Positions 7,763-16,653 of a stretch of 48,005 bases of DNA are shown one piece after another. Both the position numbers and the translations under genes were made by a program. The number at the start of each line of letters is the position of its first letter. The stretch's first letter is position 1. The notes beneath the pieces were generated by a model. It saw only the letters and a program-made list of their open reading frames with translations, was not told the origin of the DNA and ran no database searches. The DNA is from Streptomyces sp. NP160 (GTDB lineage: Bacteria; Actinomycetota; Actinomycetes; Actinomycetales; Quadrisphaeraceae): assembly GCF_006335115.1 (NCBI RefSeq), contig NZ_VDMJ01000001.1:1-48005 (forward strand), in the 5' to 3' direction.

Positions 7763-8557
7763 TCACACCACCCCGTCGTCCGCTCCGCCCACCGCCGGCG
7801 CCCGCTCGAGGGAGCGGGAGATGCCCTGGGCCGCCACCTGCAGCGCCGCCACCAGCCGGGGCCGGTCGCGGGTGAGGGTGGGGACGACGACGCCGAGCGC
7901 CGCCACCACCCGCCCGCGCTGCGAGACGGGGACGGCCACCGAGCACGCCCCGAGACCCAGCTCCTCCGCGGTGGTCGCGTACCCGTCGCGCAGCACGAGG
8001 GTGAGCTGGCGGCGCAGGCCCCCGGGCGCGGTGATGGTGAAGGGGGTGAGGCGGGGCAGCTCGCGGAACACCTCCGCCTGCACCGGCTCCGGCGCGTGCG
8101 CCAGCAGCACCTTGCCGACGCCCGTGGCGTGCAGCGCCAGCCGCGAGCCCACGGTGGCGACCACGGGCAGGGAGGCGTTGCCGCGCAGCCGGTCCACGTA
8201 CAGGGCGCGCAGGCCGTCCCGCACCGCGAGGTGGACCGTGGCCCGGGTGGCGCCGAACAGGTCCTGCAAGTGCGGGGAGGCCACCTCGCGCAGGCCCGAC
8301 TGCACCGGCGCCAGCAGGCCGATGTCCCACAGGCGCCGTCCCACGACGTAGTCGCCCGCCGGCGTGCGGGCCAGCGCCCCGAACTCGACGAGGTCGGCGA
8401 CCAGCCGGTGCGCCGTCGGCAGCGGCATCCCGGCGCGCTCGGCCAGGGCGGTCAGGCCGAGGCGGCGGTGGTCCTCGTCGAAGGCCGCGAGCAGGCTGAG
8501 GGCGCGGGAGGTGACGCTCTCCCCCGCCGCCCGACCGCCGCCCGCCACGGGGCCCAT
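7763..8557 (-). CDS. pcaR: IclR-family regulator, PcaR-like
   Basis: The 264-residue protein has an N-terminal winged helix (LGLTALAERAGMPLPTAHRLV, about residues 30-55) and an IclR effector domain (LHATGVGKVLLAHAPEP, then ACSVAVPVSQRG). It lies between pobA and the divergent pcaHGBL operon, the place where IclR regulators of protocatechuate catabolism sit in other actinobacteria. Such regulators respond to 3-oxoadipate or protocatechuate. Candidate binding sites flank it at 7739-7753 and 8616-8630; the latter would also lie in its own promoter. The ATG at 8557 has GGGGAG about a dozen bases upstream. Confidence 0.85.
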   Translation of the reverse strand: MGPVAGGGRAAGESVTSRALSLLAAFDEDHRRLGLTALAERAGMPLPTAHRLVADLVEFGALARTPAGDYVVGRRLWDIGLLAPVQSGLREVASPHLQDLFGATRATVHLAVRDGLRALYVDRLRGNASLPVVATVGSRLALHATGVGKVLLAHAPEPVQAEVFRELPRLTPFTITAPGGLRRQLTLVLRDGYATTAEELGLGACSVAVPVSQRGRVVAALGVVVPTLTRDRPRLVAALQVAAQGISRSLERAPAVGGADDGVV

Positions 8558-8615
8558 CCTGGCGTGCGCGCTCCCCGGGACGTCACCCCCGGCTCGCAGC
8601 CCCACTCGATCGGGC

Positions 8616-8630
8616 TTCCGCTGGACGGAA
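8616..8630. promoter_or_regulatory. Candidate PcaR operator before pcaH
   Basis: TTCCGCTGGACGGAA (5-base arms, 5-base centre) lies between the divergent pcaR and pcaH starts, centred 52 bases before pcaH. That is upstream of the probable -35 region, a position expected for an activator. Confidence 0.65.
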
Positions 8631-8661
8631 GGGCGTGCGGGTGCTCCGTGCTGCGCGCGCC

Positions 8662-8674
8662 TACCGTCGCCGTC
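8662..8674 (+). promoter_or_regulatory. pcaH promoter -10 region, probably leaderless
   Basis: TACCGT at 8662-8667 fits the actinobacterial -10 pattern TANNNT and ends seven bases before the pcaH ATG. No Shine-Dalgarno sequence is seen, so the transcript may start at or next to the ATG. The -35 region is weak, which fits dependence on an activator at 8616-8630. Confidence 0.5.
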
Positions 8675-9511
8675 ATGAGCAGCTCGCGGGTGATCCAGGG
8701 CGCAGCGACGCGCCACCCCAGCACGGGGCTCGTGCACCAGCACGTCATCGATGACGAGATCGCGCAGGTCCGCCGCGCCCACGAGGCCGCCGGGGTGGCC
8801 GAGCTGCAGCCGCGCCTCGACTACGCGCCGTACCGCTCCAGCCTGCTGCGCCACCCCACCAAGGACCTGCACCACGCGGACCCGGAGGGCGTGGAGCTGT
8901 GGGCGCCGTGCTTCGGCGAGCGCGACGTCGACCCCCTCGAGGCGGACCTGACCATCCAGGGAGGCGGGGAGCCGATCGGCGAGCGCATGGTCGTCACCGG
9001 CCGCGTGCTCGACGGCGACGGCCGCCCCGTGCGCCGCCAGCTGGTGGAGGTCTGGCAGGCCAACGCCGGCGGCCGGTACGTGCACAAGCGCGACCAGCAC
9101 CCCGCCCCGCTGGACCCCAACTTCACCGGCGTGGGCCGCTGCATCACGGACGACCAGGGCCGCTACCGCTTCACCACCATCAAGCCGGGCCCGTACCCGT
9201 GGCGCAACCACCACAACGCCTGGCGCCCGGCGCACATCCACTTCTCCCTGTTCGGCACCGACTTCACCCAGCGCCTCGTGACGCAGATGTACTTCCCGGG
9301 CGACCCGCTGTTCGCGCTCGACCCGATCTACCAGTCCATCGTCGACCCGAAGGCCCGCGAGCGGCTGGTGGCCACCTACGACCACGACCTCACCCAGCAC
9401 GAGTGGGCCACGGGGTACCGGTGGGACGTCGTGCTCACCGGCGGCCACCGCACCCCGCTCGAGGGCGACCTCGACGTCGAGCGCGGCGAGGACGAGGAGG
9501 CCGGCCGATGA
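8675..9511 (+). CDS. pcaH: Protocatechuate 3,4-dioxygenase beta subunit
   Basis: PcaH is the iron-carrying subunit of the intradiol dioxygenase that opens protocatechuate to 3-carboxy-cis,cis-muconate. All four non-haem Fe(III) ligands are visible: Tyr135 (GRYVHKRDQ), Tyr174 (PGPYPW), His187 and His189 (RPAHIHF). The surrounding block GVGRCITDDQGRYRFTTIKPG is highly typical. At 278 residues it is slightly longer than Pseudomonas PcaH. It heads the operon pcaH-pcaG-pcaB-pcaL and overlaps pcaG by four bases. Confidence 0.96.
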   Translation: MSSSRVIQGAATRHPSTGLVHQHVIDDEIAQVRRAHEAAGVAELQPRLDYAPYRSSLLRHPTKDLHHADPEGVELWAPCFGERDVDPLEADLTIQGGGEPIGERMVVTGRVLDGDGRPVRRQLVEVWQANAGGRYVHKRDQHPAPLDPNFTGVGRCITDDQGRYRFTTIKPGPYPWRNHHNAWRPAHIHFSLFGTDFTQRLVTQMYFPGDPLFALDPIYQSIVDPKARERLVATYDHDLTQHEWATGYRWDVVLTGGHRTPLEGDLDVERGEDEEAGR

Positions 9512-10113
9512 CCCTCACGACGACGAGCGCCGCCGAGCTGGGCAGCGCCTCGCTGGCGCCGACGCCCGCGCTGCCCCCGACGCCGGGCCAAACCGTGGGC
9601 CCGTTCTTCCACTACGCGCTGCCCTACGACGGAGACCGCCAGCTGGTCGCCCCCGGCATCCCCGGGGCGCTGCTGCTGCACGGCACCGTCACCGACGGCT
9701 CTGGGCTGCCCGTCCGCGACGCGCTGGTGGAGATCTGGCAGGCCGACCCCGCCGGGCGCGTGGTGCAGCGGCAGGGCTCGCTGCGCCGCGACGGGCACGC
9801 CTTCACCGGGTTCGGGCGGTGCACCACCGACCGCACGGGGCGCTACGCCTTCACCACGCTGCGCCCGGGGTCCGTCGAGGGCGGGCTGCCGTTCTTCGCG
9901 GTGACCGTCTTCGCCCGCGGCCTGCTGCACCGCTTGTTCACCCGGGCCTACCTGCCGCTGGAGGGCGCCGAGCCCGACGCGCTGCTGCGCGCCGCGGGCG
10001 ACCGCGCCGACACCCTGCTGTGCGTGGACGACGAGGACGGCCTGCGCTTCGACGTCGCGCTGCAGGGCGAGCGCGAGACGGTGTTCCTGACCTGGCCGCG
10101 CGAGGGCCGGTGA
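9508..10113 (+). CDS. pcaG: Protocatechuate 3,4-dioxygenase alpha subunit
   Basis: PcaG is the structural partner of PcaH. The 201-residue protein shares the intradiol fold (TPGQTVGPFFHYALPY, VEIWQADPAGR, FGRCTTDRTGRYAFTTLRPG). It lacks the two-His metal motif, which is expected because the alpha subunit has no iron; the equivalent stretch reads FFAVTVFARG. The ATG overlaps the pcaH stop (ATGA at 9508-9511), so the alpha and beta subunits should be made in balance. Its own stop overlaps the first possible pcaB start. Confidence 0.94.
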   Translation: MTLTTTSAAELGSASLAPTPALPPTPGQTVGPFFHYALPYDGDRQLVAPGIPGALLLHGTVTDGSGLPVRDALVEIWQADPAGRVVQRQGSLRRDGHAFTGFGRCTTDRTGRYAFTTLRPGSVEGGLPFFAVTVFARGLLHRLFTRAYLPLEGAEPDALLRAAGDRADTLLCVDDEDGLRFDVALQGERETVFLTWPREGR

Positions 10114-10145
10114 CCCCCTCCGACCGGCCCGGCAGGATCGGCGGT

Positions 10146-11396
10146 GTGGACGGCGTGACGGACTCCCCCCTGGACGGGCTGTGGTGGCCGGGTGACCACC
10201 GCGGCGGCGCTCTCATGACGGGCACCGCGCTCCTGGGGGCCGCGGTGCGCGTGGAGCAGGTGTGGCTCGACGCGCTCGTCGACGTGGGCGCCGCCCCGGC
10301 GGGGGCCCGCGCCGACCTCGGGGACCTCGCCGGGGAGCTCGACGCCGCCGCGCTGTCGCAGGCCTCCGAGGCCGGCGGCACCTTCGTGATGGCGCTCGTG
10401 GCGTCGCTGCGCGCGGCGCTGCGGGACAGCGGCCGGGAAACCGCCGCCACCTGGCTGCACCGCGGGCTGACCAGCCAGGACGTGCTCGACACCGCCGTCC
10501 TGCTCTGCGCCCGCGACGCGGTGCGCGCGGTGCGGCGGGAGCTGCGCGCGCAGGCGGAGCGCCTCGTCGTCGTCGTCGAAGAGCACCGGGGCACCTCGGT
10601 GGTGGCGCGGACCCTGACGCAGCCGGCCGTCCCGACGACCTTCGGCGCCAAGGCCTCCGGCTGGCTGCACGGGCTGCTCGACGCCGACGAGGCGCTGGCC
10701 GCGCTGCGCTGGCCCGTGCAGCTCGGCGGGGCCGCGGGCACGCTGTCCGCGGTCGTCGAGCTGGCGGGCGCCGACGGCGCCCGCGCGCTGCAGCGCGCGC
10801 TCCCCGCCGGGCTCGGCCTGGAGCCGGCTGCGCCGTGGCACACGCGACGCACCCCCGTCACGCGCCTGGGCGACGCCGCCACCACCGCCGCCGACGCGTG
10901 GGGGCGGATCGCCAACGACGTGCTGGCGCTGGGGCGGCCGGAGGTCGGGGAGCTGCGCGACGGCTCGGCCGGCGGGTCCTCGACCATGCCGCACAAGGCC
11001 AACCCCACCCTCGCCGTCCTCGTCCGGCGCGCGGCGCTGGCCGCCCCGCAGCTGGCGGCGACGCTGCACCTGGCCGCGGCCGAGCAGGTCGACGAGCGCG
11101 CCGACGGCGGCTGGCACGTCGAGTGGCAGACCCTCGCGCAGCTGCTGCGCCGCACGGTCGTGGCGGCGGGCCAGGCGAGCGACCTGCTGCGGGGGCTCCA
11201 CGTGGACGCAGAGCGCATGGCCGCGCGGGTCGAGGACGGCGCCGACGCCGTGCTCGCCGAGCAGCGCTCGATGGCCGCGCTCACCGGCAGGCCGCCGGCC
11301 GCGACCTACCTGGGCCTGGTCGACGACCTCGTGGACGAGGCGCTCGCCCGGGCCCGCACGCACGAGCACCCCGTGAACGCGCAGGAGGACCTGTGA
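10146..11396 (+). CDS. pcaB: 3-carboxy-cis,cis-muconate cycloisomerase
   Basis: PcaB lactonises 3-carboxymuconate to 4-carboxymuconolactone. It belongs to the fumarase/aspartase superfamily, with the signature GGSSTMPHKANP and the conserved TSQDVLDTA region near residue 110. GTG at 10146 gives 416 residues and places SPLDGLWWPG where family members begin; GTG at 10110, overlapping the pcaG stop as GTGA, would add twelve residues, and 10155 is also possible. The C-terminus (after about residue 350) keeps the ERMAARVEDG helix. The gene is coupled to pcaL by another GTGA overlap. Confidence 0.92.
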   Translation: MDGVTDSPLDGLWWPGDHRGGALMTGTALLGAAVRVEQVWLDALVDVGAAPAGARADLGDLAGELDAAALSQASEAGGTFVMALVASLRAALRDSGRETAATWLHRGLTSQDVLDTAVLLCARDAVRAVRRELRAQAERLVVVVEEHRGTSVVARTLTQPAVPTTFGAKASGWLHGLLDADEALAALRWPVQLGGAAGTLSAVVELAGADGARALQRALPAGLGLEPAAPWHTRRTPVTRLGDAATTAADAWGRIANDVLALGRPEVGELRDGSAGGSSTMPHKANPTLAVLVRRAALAAPQLAATLHLAAAEQVDERADGGWHVEWQTLAQLLRRTVVAAGQASDLLRGLHVDAERMAARVEDGADAVLAEQRSMAALTGRPPAATYLGLVDDLVDEALARARTHEHPVNAQEDL

Positions 11397-12571
11397 GCAC
11401 CACCCTCGTCCGGCTGGCCGGGCACGACGGACTGCCGCTGCTCGTGGTCGGCCCGTCGCTGGGCACGAGCGTCGAGGCGCTCTGGTCCGCGGCGGCGGAG
11501 CACCTCGGCGACGCCTTCCACGTGGTGGGGTGGGACCTGCCCGGCCACGGGCGGAACCGCTGGGTGCCCCCCGCCGACGGGCCCGGGACCTCGATGGCCG
11601 ACCTCGCCGCCGATGTGCTCGCCGCCGTCGACGCCCTCGCCGGTCCGGGAGCGGCGTTCGACGTGGCCGGCGACTCGGTGGGCGGCGCGGTGTCCCTCCA
11701 GCTGCTGCTCGACGCGCCCGGCCGCGTGCGCTCGGCGGTGCTGCTGTGCACCGGCGCCGCCATCGGCACGCCCCAGTCCTGGGAGGAGCGCGCCGCGGCG
11801 GTGCGGGCCTCCGGCACGCCGTCGCTGGTGTCCGCCTCGGCGCAGCGGTGGTTCGGCCCCGGCTTCGTGGAGCGCGAGCCGGCGCGCAGCTCGGCGCTGC
11901 TGCACTCCCTGTCCCAGGCCGACGACGCCGGCTACGCCGCGGTGTGCGGGGCGCTCGCGGGCTTCGACGTCCGCGACCGGCTGGCGGAGGTGGGCGCTCC
12001 CGTGCTCGCCGTGGCCGGCGCCCACGACGTCGCCACGCCTCCCGACGGCCTGCGCGAGGTGGCCGACCGCGTGCAGCGCGGACGCCTCGTCGTCCTCGAC
12101 GACGTGGCGCACCTCGCACCGGTCGAGGTCCCGCAGCGCGTCGCCCAGCTGGTGCGGGAGCACGCCACGACGGCGGCGCGCAGTGCGATGACGCTGGCGC
12201 AGGTGCGCGACGCCGGGATGGCCGTGCGCCGCGAGGTGCTCGGCGACGCGCACGTCGACCGGGCCACCGCGGCCGCCACCGACCTCACGCGCGAGTTCCA
12301 GCAGTTCATCACCGAGTACGCCTGGGGGAGCATCTGGACCCGGCCGGGCCTGGACCGGCGGATGCGGTCGGTGGGCGTGCTCACCGCGCTCATCGCGCGC
12401 GGCCACCACGAGGAGCTCGCCATGCACGTGCGCGCCGCGCGCCGCAACGGGCTGACCGTGGAGGAGATCAAGGAGGTCGTCCTCCAGGCGGCGATCTACT
12501 GCGGCGTGCCGGACGCGAACACCGCCTTCCGGATCGCCCAGCAGGTGCTCGCCGAGCCCACCCCCTCGTGA
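11393..12571 (+). CDS. pcaL: Fused 3-oxoadipate enol-lactonase / 4-carboxymuconolactone decarboxylase
   Basis: This 392-residue fusion carries out two successive steps: decarboxylation of 4-carboxymuconolactone (C-terminal PcaC part) and hydrolysis of the enol-lactone to 3-oxoadipate (N-terminal PcaD part). The alpha/beta-hydrolase part (residues 1-260) has the nucleophile Ser95 in AGDSVGG, Asp212 in GAHD and His240 in DVAHLAP. The PcaC part (about 268-392) has the characteristic FITEYAWGSIW and HHEELAMHVRAARRNG. Such PcaD-PcaC fusions are known as PcaL in Streptomyces and Rhodococcus. The GTG start has AGGAGG at 11383-11388 and overlaps the pcaB stop. Confidence 0.95.
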   Translation: MSTTLVRLAGHDGLPLLVVGPSLGTSVEALWSAAAEHLGDAFHVVGWDLPGHGRNRWVPPADGPGTSMADLAADVLAAVDALAGPGAAFDVAGDSVGGAVSLQLLLDAPGRVRSAVLLCTGAAIGTPQSWEERAAAVRASGTPSLVSASAQRWFGPGFVEREPARSSALLHSLSQADDAGYAAVCGALAGFDVRDRLAEVGAPVLAVAGAHDVATPPDGLREVADRVQRGRLVVLDDVAHLAPVEVPQRVAQLVREHATTAARSAMTLAQVRDAGMAVRREVLGDAHVDRATAAATDLTREFQQFITEYAWGSIWTRPGLDRRMRSVGVLTALIARGHHEELAMHVRAARRNGLTVEEIKEVVLQAAIYCGVPDANTAFRIAQQVLAEPTPS

Positions 12572-12649
12572 TCGTGGACCTCCGGAGCACACCGAGACCG
12601 TGATCATGGGCTTCCGGAGCGCCGGTGCTCGAGACGTCCATGATCACGG
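12568..12649. repeat. TGATCA-motif inverted repeat at the end of the pca operon (likely terminator)
   Basis: CCGTGATCATGG (12598-12609) and CCATGATCACGG (12638-12649) are exact inverse complements separated by 28 bases that contain a smaller GAGC/GCTC stem. A degenerate copy, GTGATCGTGG, begins at 12568, beside the pcaL stop. Each unit matches the motif seen at 1771 and 6432. The rest of the gap to 12803 shows no gene. Confidence 0.65.
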
Positions 12650-12802
12650 CGGCGGGGCGCGCGGGTCCTGGCCTGGACGCGCCATCCCTTCGCCTGTTCC
12701 CGCCACGATCGGCTCCACCCGCTGACACGGCCGCTGCGCGCACCGAGGCTGGGCGGGTCCGACGGTGGCGAGGTGCGCGACGGTGCGCGGTGGAGGCGTC
12801 CA

Positions 12803-14599
12803 GTGGCTGTGTTCGACGACGGGATCGCCGCGACGGCGCTCCCGACCGGCTCCCGGGTGGAGACCGACGTGCTGGTCGTGGGCTCCGGCCCGGCGGGCGC
12901 CTCGACGGCGCTCGCGCTGGCCACCTACGGCATCTCCACCACGCTCATCACCAAGTACCGGTGGACCGCCAACACCCCCCGCGCCCACATCACCAACCAG
13001 CGCGCCATGGAGTTCTTCCGCGACATGGGGCTGGAGGAGCAGGTCAAGGCGGTCTCCACCCCGCACCACCTCATCGGCGACACGGTGTTCTGCTCCTCGA
13101 TCGCTGGGGAGGAGTTCGGCCGGATCCTCGCGTGGGGCACCAGCCCCGAGCGCGAGGGCGACTACGTCAAGGCCTCCCCCACCATGAACTGCGACGTGCC
13201 GCAGAACTACCTCGAGCCGGTGCTCGTCAGCGGTGCGGCCCAGCGCGGGGCGCAGGTGCGCTTCTCCACCGAGTACCTCTCCCACGAGCAGGACGCCGAC
13301 GGCGTGACCACCACGGTCCGCGACCGCGTCACCGGGGCCGTCCACGAGGTCCGCTCCCGCTACCTGGTCGGCGCCGACGGCGCCCGGTCGAAGGTCGCCG
13401 AGGACCTGCAGCTGCCGATGGAGGGCCGGATGGACATCGCCGGCTCGATGAACATCACCTTCAAGGCCGACCTCGCGCGCCTGGTCGGCCACCGGCCCTC
13501 GGTCCTGTACTGGGTGGTGCAGCCGGGCGCCAACGTGGGAGGCATCGGGGCGGGCCTGGTCCGCATGGTGCGGCCCTGGAACGAGTGGCTCGTGGTGTGG
13601 GGCTACGACATCTCCCAGCCCCCGCCGCAGGTCGACGAGGCCGCCGCGCTCGAGATCGTGCAGTCGCTGCTCGGCACCACCGACACCGCCATCGAGATCA
13701 CCGGCACGTCCCTGTGGGGCAACAACGAGCGGTACGCCACCGAGCTGCAGCGCGGCCGGGTGTTCTGCGCCGGTGACGCCGTGCACCGCCACCCGCCGTC
13801 GAACGGGCTGGGCTCCAACACCTCCGTGCAGGACGCCTACAACCTCGCCTGGAAGCTCGCCGCCGTGCTGCGCGGCCAGGCCGGCGAGCGCCTGCTCGAC
13901 TCCTACACGGCCGAGCGCGCCCCGGTGGCGAAGCAGGTCGTGCTGCGCGCCAACCAGTCGAGCCGCGAGTTCGGCGGGTTCTTCGACGCGCTCGGGGTGA
14001 CCAGCGCGGCTGACGAGGCCGGCATGGTCGCCGCCATCGAGGAGCGCAAGGCGGCCACGCCCGAGGGCCGCGCCAAGCGCGAGGCGCTGAAGAAGGCCAT
14101 GGAGCTCAAGCACTACGAGTTCAACGCCCACGGCGTGGAGCTGGGGCAGCACTACGCCTCCGGGGCCGTCGTCAGCGACGGCACGACGCTTCCCGCGCCC
14201 ACCCGCGACCCCGAGCTCTACTTCACGCCGTCCACCGTCCCCGGCTCCCCGCTCCCCCACGCGTGGGTGGGTGACAGCGCCACCAAGGTCTCCACGCTCG
14301 ACCTCGCGCCCAGCACCGGCTTCACCGTGTTCACCGGCATCGCCGGCCAGGCGTGGGCCGACGCGGCGGTGCGTGTCGGGGCGGCGCTCGGCCTGGAGCT
14401 GCGGTCGGTGGTGGTCGGCCCGGGGCAGGCCGTCACCGACCTCTACGACGACTGGGCCCGCCTGCGGGAGGTCGACGAGGACGGCGTGCTGCTGGTGCGA
14501 CCCGACAAGATCGTCGCCTGGCGGTCGCACCGGCTCGTCGAGGACCCGGCCGCAGCCCTGGAGGGCGCGCTGCGCCAGGTGCTGGGGCGCGACGCGTGA
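12803..14599 (+). CDS. FAD-dependent phenol hydroxylase (resorcinol/2,4-dichlorophenol hydroxylase-like)
   Basis: This is a class A flavoprotein aromatic hydroxylase of the TfdB/PheA type, 598 residues. It has the FAD motif GSGPAGAST near residue 30, the DG motif [10 protein letters not shown], the GD motif [20 protein letters not shown] and a C-terminal thioredoxin-like domain (after about residue 450) typical of phenol hydroxylases. It heads an operon with maleylacetate reductase and hydroxyquinol dioxygenase. The likely reaction is therefore hydroxylation of resorcinol or a similar diphenol to hydroxyquinol, which is inference. GTG at 12803 is chosen because TGGAGG lies at 12791-12796; GTG at 12773 is a longer alternative. 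Confidence 0.88.
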   Translation: MAVFDDGIAATALPTGSRVETDVLVVGSGPAGASTALALATYGISTTLITKYRWTANTPRAHITNQRAMEFFRDMGLEEQVKAVSTPHHLIGDTVFCSSIAGEEFGRILAWGTSPEREGDYVKASPTMNCDVPQNYLEPVLVSGAAQRGAQVRFSTEYLSHEQDADGVTTTVRDRVTGAVHEVRSRYLVGADGARSKVAEDLQLPMEGRMDIAGSMNITFKADLARLVGHRPSVLYWVVQPGANVGGIGAGLVRMVRPWNEWLVVWGYDISQPPPQVDEAAALEIVQSLLGTTDTAIEITGTSLWGNNERYATELQRGRVFCAGDAVHRHPPSNGLGSNTSVQDAYNLAWKLAAVLRGQAGERLLDSYTAERAPVAKQVVLRANQSSREFGGFFDALGVTSAADEAGMVAAIEERKAATPEGRAKREALKKAMELKHYEFNAHGVELGQHYASGAVVSDGTTLPAPTRDPELYFTPSTVPGSPLPHAWVGDSATKVSTLDLAPSTGFTVFTGIAGQAWADAAVRVGAALGLELRSVVVGPGQAVTDLYDDWARLREVDEDGVLLVRPDKIVAWRSHRLVEDPAAALEGALRQVLGRDA

Positions 14600-15687
14600 G
14601 CAGCACGGCGTTCGACCACACCTCCCTCGGGCAGCGGGTGCTCTTCGGCTCTCGCGCCGCGGTCGAGAACACCGCCCGGGCCGTGGCGGACCTCGGCGCC
14701 GAGCGCGTGCTGCTCATCGCCGGCAGGTCGTCGGCGCAGGCCGCGCGCGACGTGGCCGGGACGCTGCCCGTGGTGGCGAGCGTCGACGAGGTGGCCCAGC
14801 ACGTGCCCGCCGACCGCGCGGCCAGCGCCGTCGCCCTGGCCGAGGGCAGCGACGCCGACCTCGTGCTCACGATCGGCGGCGGCTCCGCGACCGGTCTGGG
14901 CAAGGCCGTGGCCCTGCGGACGGCGCTGCCGCTGGTGGCCGTGCCCACCACCTTCGCCGGGTCCGAGGCCACCGACGTGTGGGGCATCACCACCGACGGG
15001 ACCAAGAAGACCGGGTCGGACCCGCGCGTGCTGCCCCGGGCCGTGGTGTACGACGCGGCGCTGACCCTCGGGCTGGCGCCCCGCTCCGTGGCGGCGTCCA
15101 GCCTCAACGCGGTGGCCCACGCCGTCGACGGGCTGTGGGCCCCCCGGGCCGACCCGATCAACCGCGCGCTCGGCACCGAGGGCCTGCGGGCCCTCGTCCC
15201 GGCGCTGCAGAGCTTCGCGCGGGGACCGGCAGACGGCGACGACCTGCCCCTGCGCGAGCAGCTGCTCTACGGCGCGCACCTGACGGCCGTCGCGTTCGCC
15301 TCCGCCGGGTCGGGCCTGCACCACAAGGTCTGCCACGTGCTGGGCGGCGCCTTCGGGCTGCCGCACGCGGAGATGCACGCGATCGTGCTGCCGCACGTCA
15401 CGGCCTTCAACGCCCCCGCCGCCCCCGACGCCGGGGCCCGCCTCGCGGAGCTGTTCGACGGGGTCCCGGCGGCGGTGGGCCTGCGGCAGCTGCTCGCCGA
15501 CCTCGGCGGTCCGCAGGCCCTGCGCGACGTGGGGCTGCACGAGGAGGACCTGCGGCGCGCCGCGGAGCTGGTGCTCCCGAGCGTGCCCCCCAGCAACCCC
15601 CGTCCCGTCGACGTCGACGCGCTGGAGTCCCTGCTGCGCGCGGCGTGGGCGGGCGACCCCGTCGACGGTGGAGGAGCCGACCAGTGA
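14596..15687 (+). CDS. Maleylacetate reductase
   Basis: The enzyme reduces maleylacetate, the product of hydroxyquinol ring opening, to 3-oxoadipate with NAD(P)H. The 363-residue protein belongs to the iron-type alcohol dehydrogenase family: [11 protein letters not shown] binds the nucleotide, [14 protein letters not shown] follows, and [12 protein letters not shown] and [22 protein letters not shown] hold the conserved histidines of the maleylacetate reductase branch. It overlaps its neighbours by GTGA at both ends. Its product enters the PcaIJ/PcaF steps encoded downstream at 18638-21251. Confidence 0.93.
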   Translation: MSSTAFDHTSLGQRVLFGSRAAVENTARAVADLGAERVLLIAGRSSAQAARDVAGTLPVVASVDEVAQHVPADRAASAVALAEGSDADLVLTIGGGSATGLGKAVALRTALPLVAVPTTFAGSEATDVWGITTDGTKKTGSDPRVLPRAVVYDAALTLGLAPRSVAASSLNAVAHAVDGLWAPRADPINRALGTEGLRALVPALQSFARGPADGDDLPLREQLLYGAHLTAVAFASAGSGLHHKVCHVLGGAFGLPHAEMHAIVLPHVTAFNAPAAPDAGARLAELFDGVPAAVGLRQLLADLGGPQALRDVGLHEEDLRRAAELVLPSVPPSNPRPVDVDALESLLRAAWAGDPVDGGGADQ

Positions 15688-16583
15688 GTCCGTCAACGAG
15701 CCCAGCGAAGGTGTCCGACGAGCAGCGGGCGCGCGAGGAGGAGCTGGTCGAGCTCGTCGTCGCGTCCTTCGACGGCGCCCCCGACGAGCGCACGCGCCAC
15801 CTGCTCCAGGCGCTGGTGCGCCACCTGCACGCCTACGTCCGCGAGGTGCGGCTCACCGAGGCGGAGTGGGGCGCGGCCATCGCGTTCCTCACGCGGGTCG
15901 GCCACACGACCACCGAGAGCCGCCAGGAGTTCGTGCTGCTCAGTGACGTGCTGGGCCTGTCGATGCAGACGGTGGCCGTGAACAACGAGGCCTACCGCAA
16001 CGCCACCGAGGCGACCGTCTTCGGGCCGTTCTTCGTCGACGAGGCACCGCAGGTGGAGCAGGGCGGCGACATCGCGGCCGGGGCTCCCGGCGAGCCCGCG
16101 TGGGTGGAGGGGACCGTGCGCGACGTCGACGGGAACCCGCTGCCCGGTGCCCGCATCGAGGTGTGGGAGGCGGACGAGGAGGGCCTGTACGACGTCCAGC
16201 ACGACGACGGCCGCACCTACGGGCGGGGCCGGCTCGTGGCCGACGACGACGGGGGGTACCGCTTCTGGGGGCTGTTCCCCACGCCGTACCCGATCCCGGA
16301 CGACGGACCGGTCGGCGACCTCCTGGCCAGCACCGGCCGCTCCCCGCTGCGCGCCTCCCACCTGCACTTCATGGTCTCCGCACCGGGCTGCCGCACCCTG
16401 GTGACGCACATCTTCGTGCGCGGTGACGAGCTGCTCGAGCGCGACTCGGTGTTCGGGGTGAAGGAGTCCCTCGTCCACGACTGGGAGCACCACCCCGCCG
16501 GCTCGCCCACCCCCGACGGGCGCGACCTCGGCGGCCGGGGCTGGGCCAGCACGCGGTTCGACGTCGTCCTCGCCCCCGCCTGA
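15684..16583 (+). CDS. Hydroxyquinol 1,2-dioxygenase
   Basis: This intradiol dioxygenase cleaves 1,2,4-trihydroxybenzene to maleylacetate. The Fe(III) ligands are Tyr169 (EGLYDVQ), Tyr202 (PTPYPIP), His226 and His228 (ASHLHFM). An N-terminal all-helical dimerisation domain (about residues 10-100) places it with the catechol/hydroxyquinol group, not with protocatechuate dioxygenases. LYDVQ and the maleylacetate reductase neighbour favour hydroxyquinol over catechol, where a muconate cycloisomerase gene would be expected. The GTG start overlaps the reductase stop, with GGAGG in the correct place upstream. Confidence 0.93.
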   Translation: MSPSTSPAKVSDEQRAREEELVELVVASFDGAPDERTRHLLQALVRHLHAYVREVRLTEAEWGAAIAFLTRVGHTTTESRQEFVLLSDVLGLSMQTVAVNNEAYRNATEATVFGPFFVDEAPQVEQGGDIAAGAPGEPAWVEGTVRDVDGNPLPGARIEVWEADEEGLYDVQHDDGRTYGRGRLVADDDGGYRFWGLFPTPYPIPDDGPVGDLLASTGRSPLRASHLHFMVSAPGCRTLVTHIFVRGDELLERDSVFGVKESLVHDWEHHPAGSPTPDGRDLGGRGWASTRFDVVLAPA

Positions 16584-16653
16584 GCCGCCCGCCGGGTGAC
16601 GGCCGCGCGACCGGCGCAGCGGCACGGGCTGGTGCCCACCGCGCCGGTGTACG

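Noticed and set aside
15684-16583. Catechol 1,2-dioxygenase as an alternative call
   Set aside because: Maleylacetate reductase is directly upstream and no muconate cycloisomerase or isomerase is present, so hydroxyquinol cleavage fits better.
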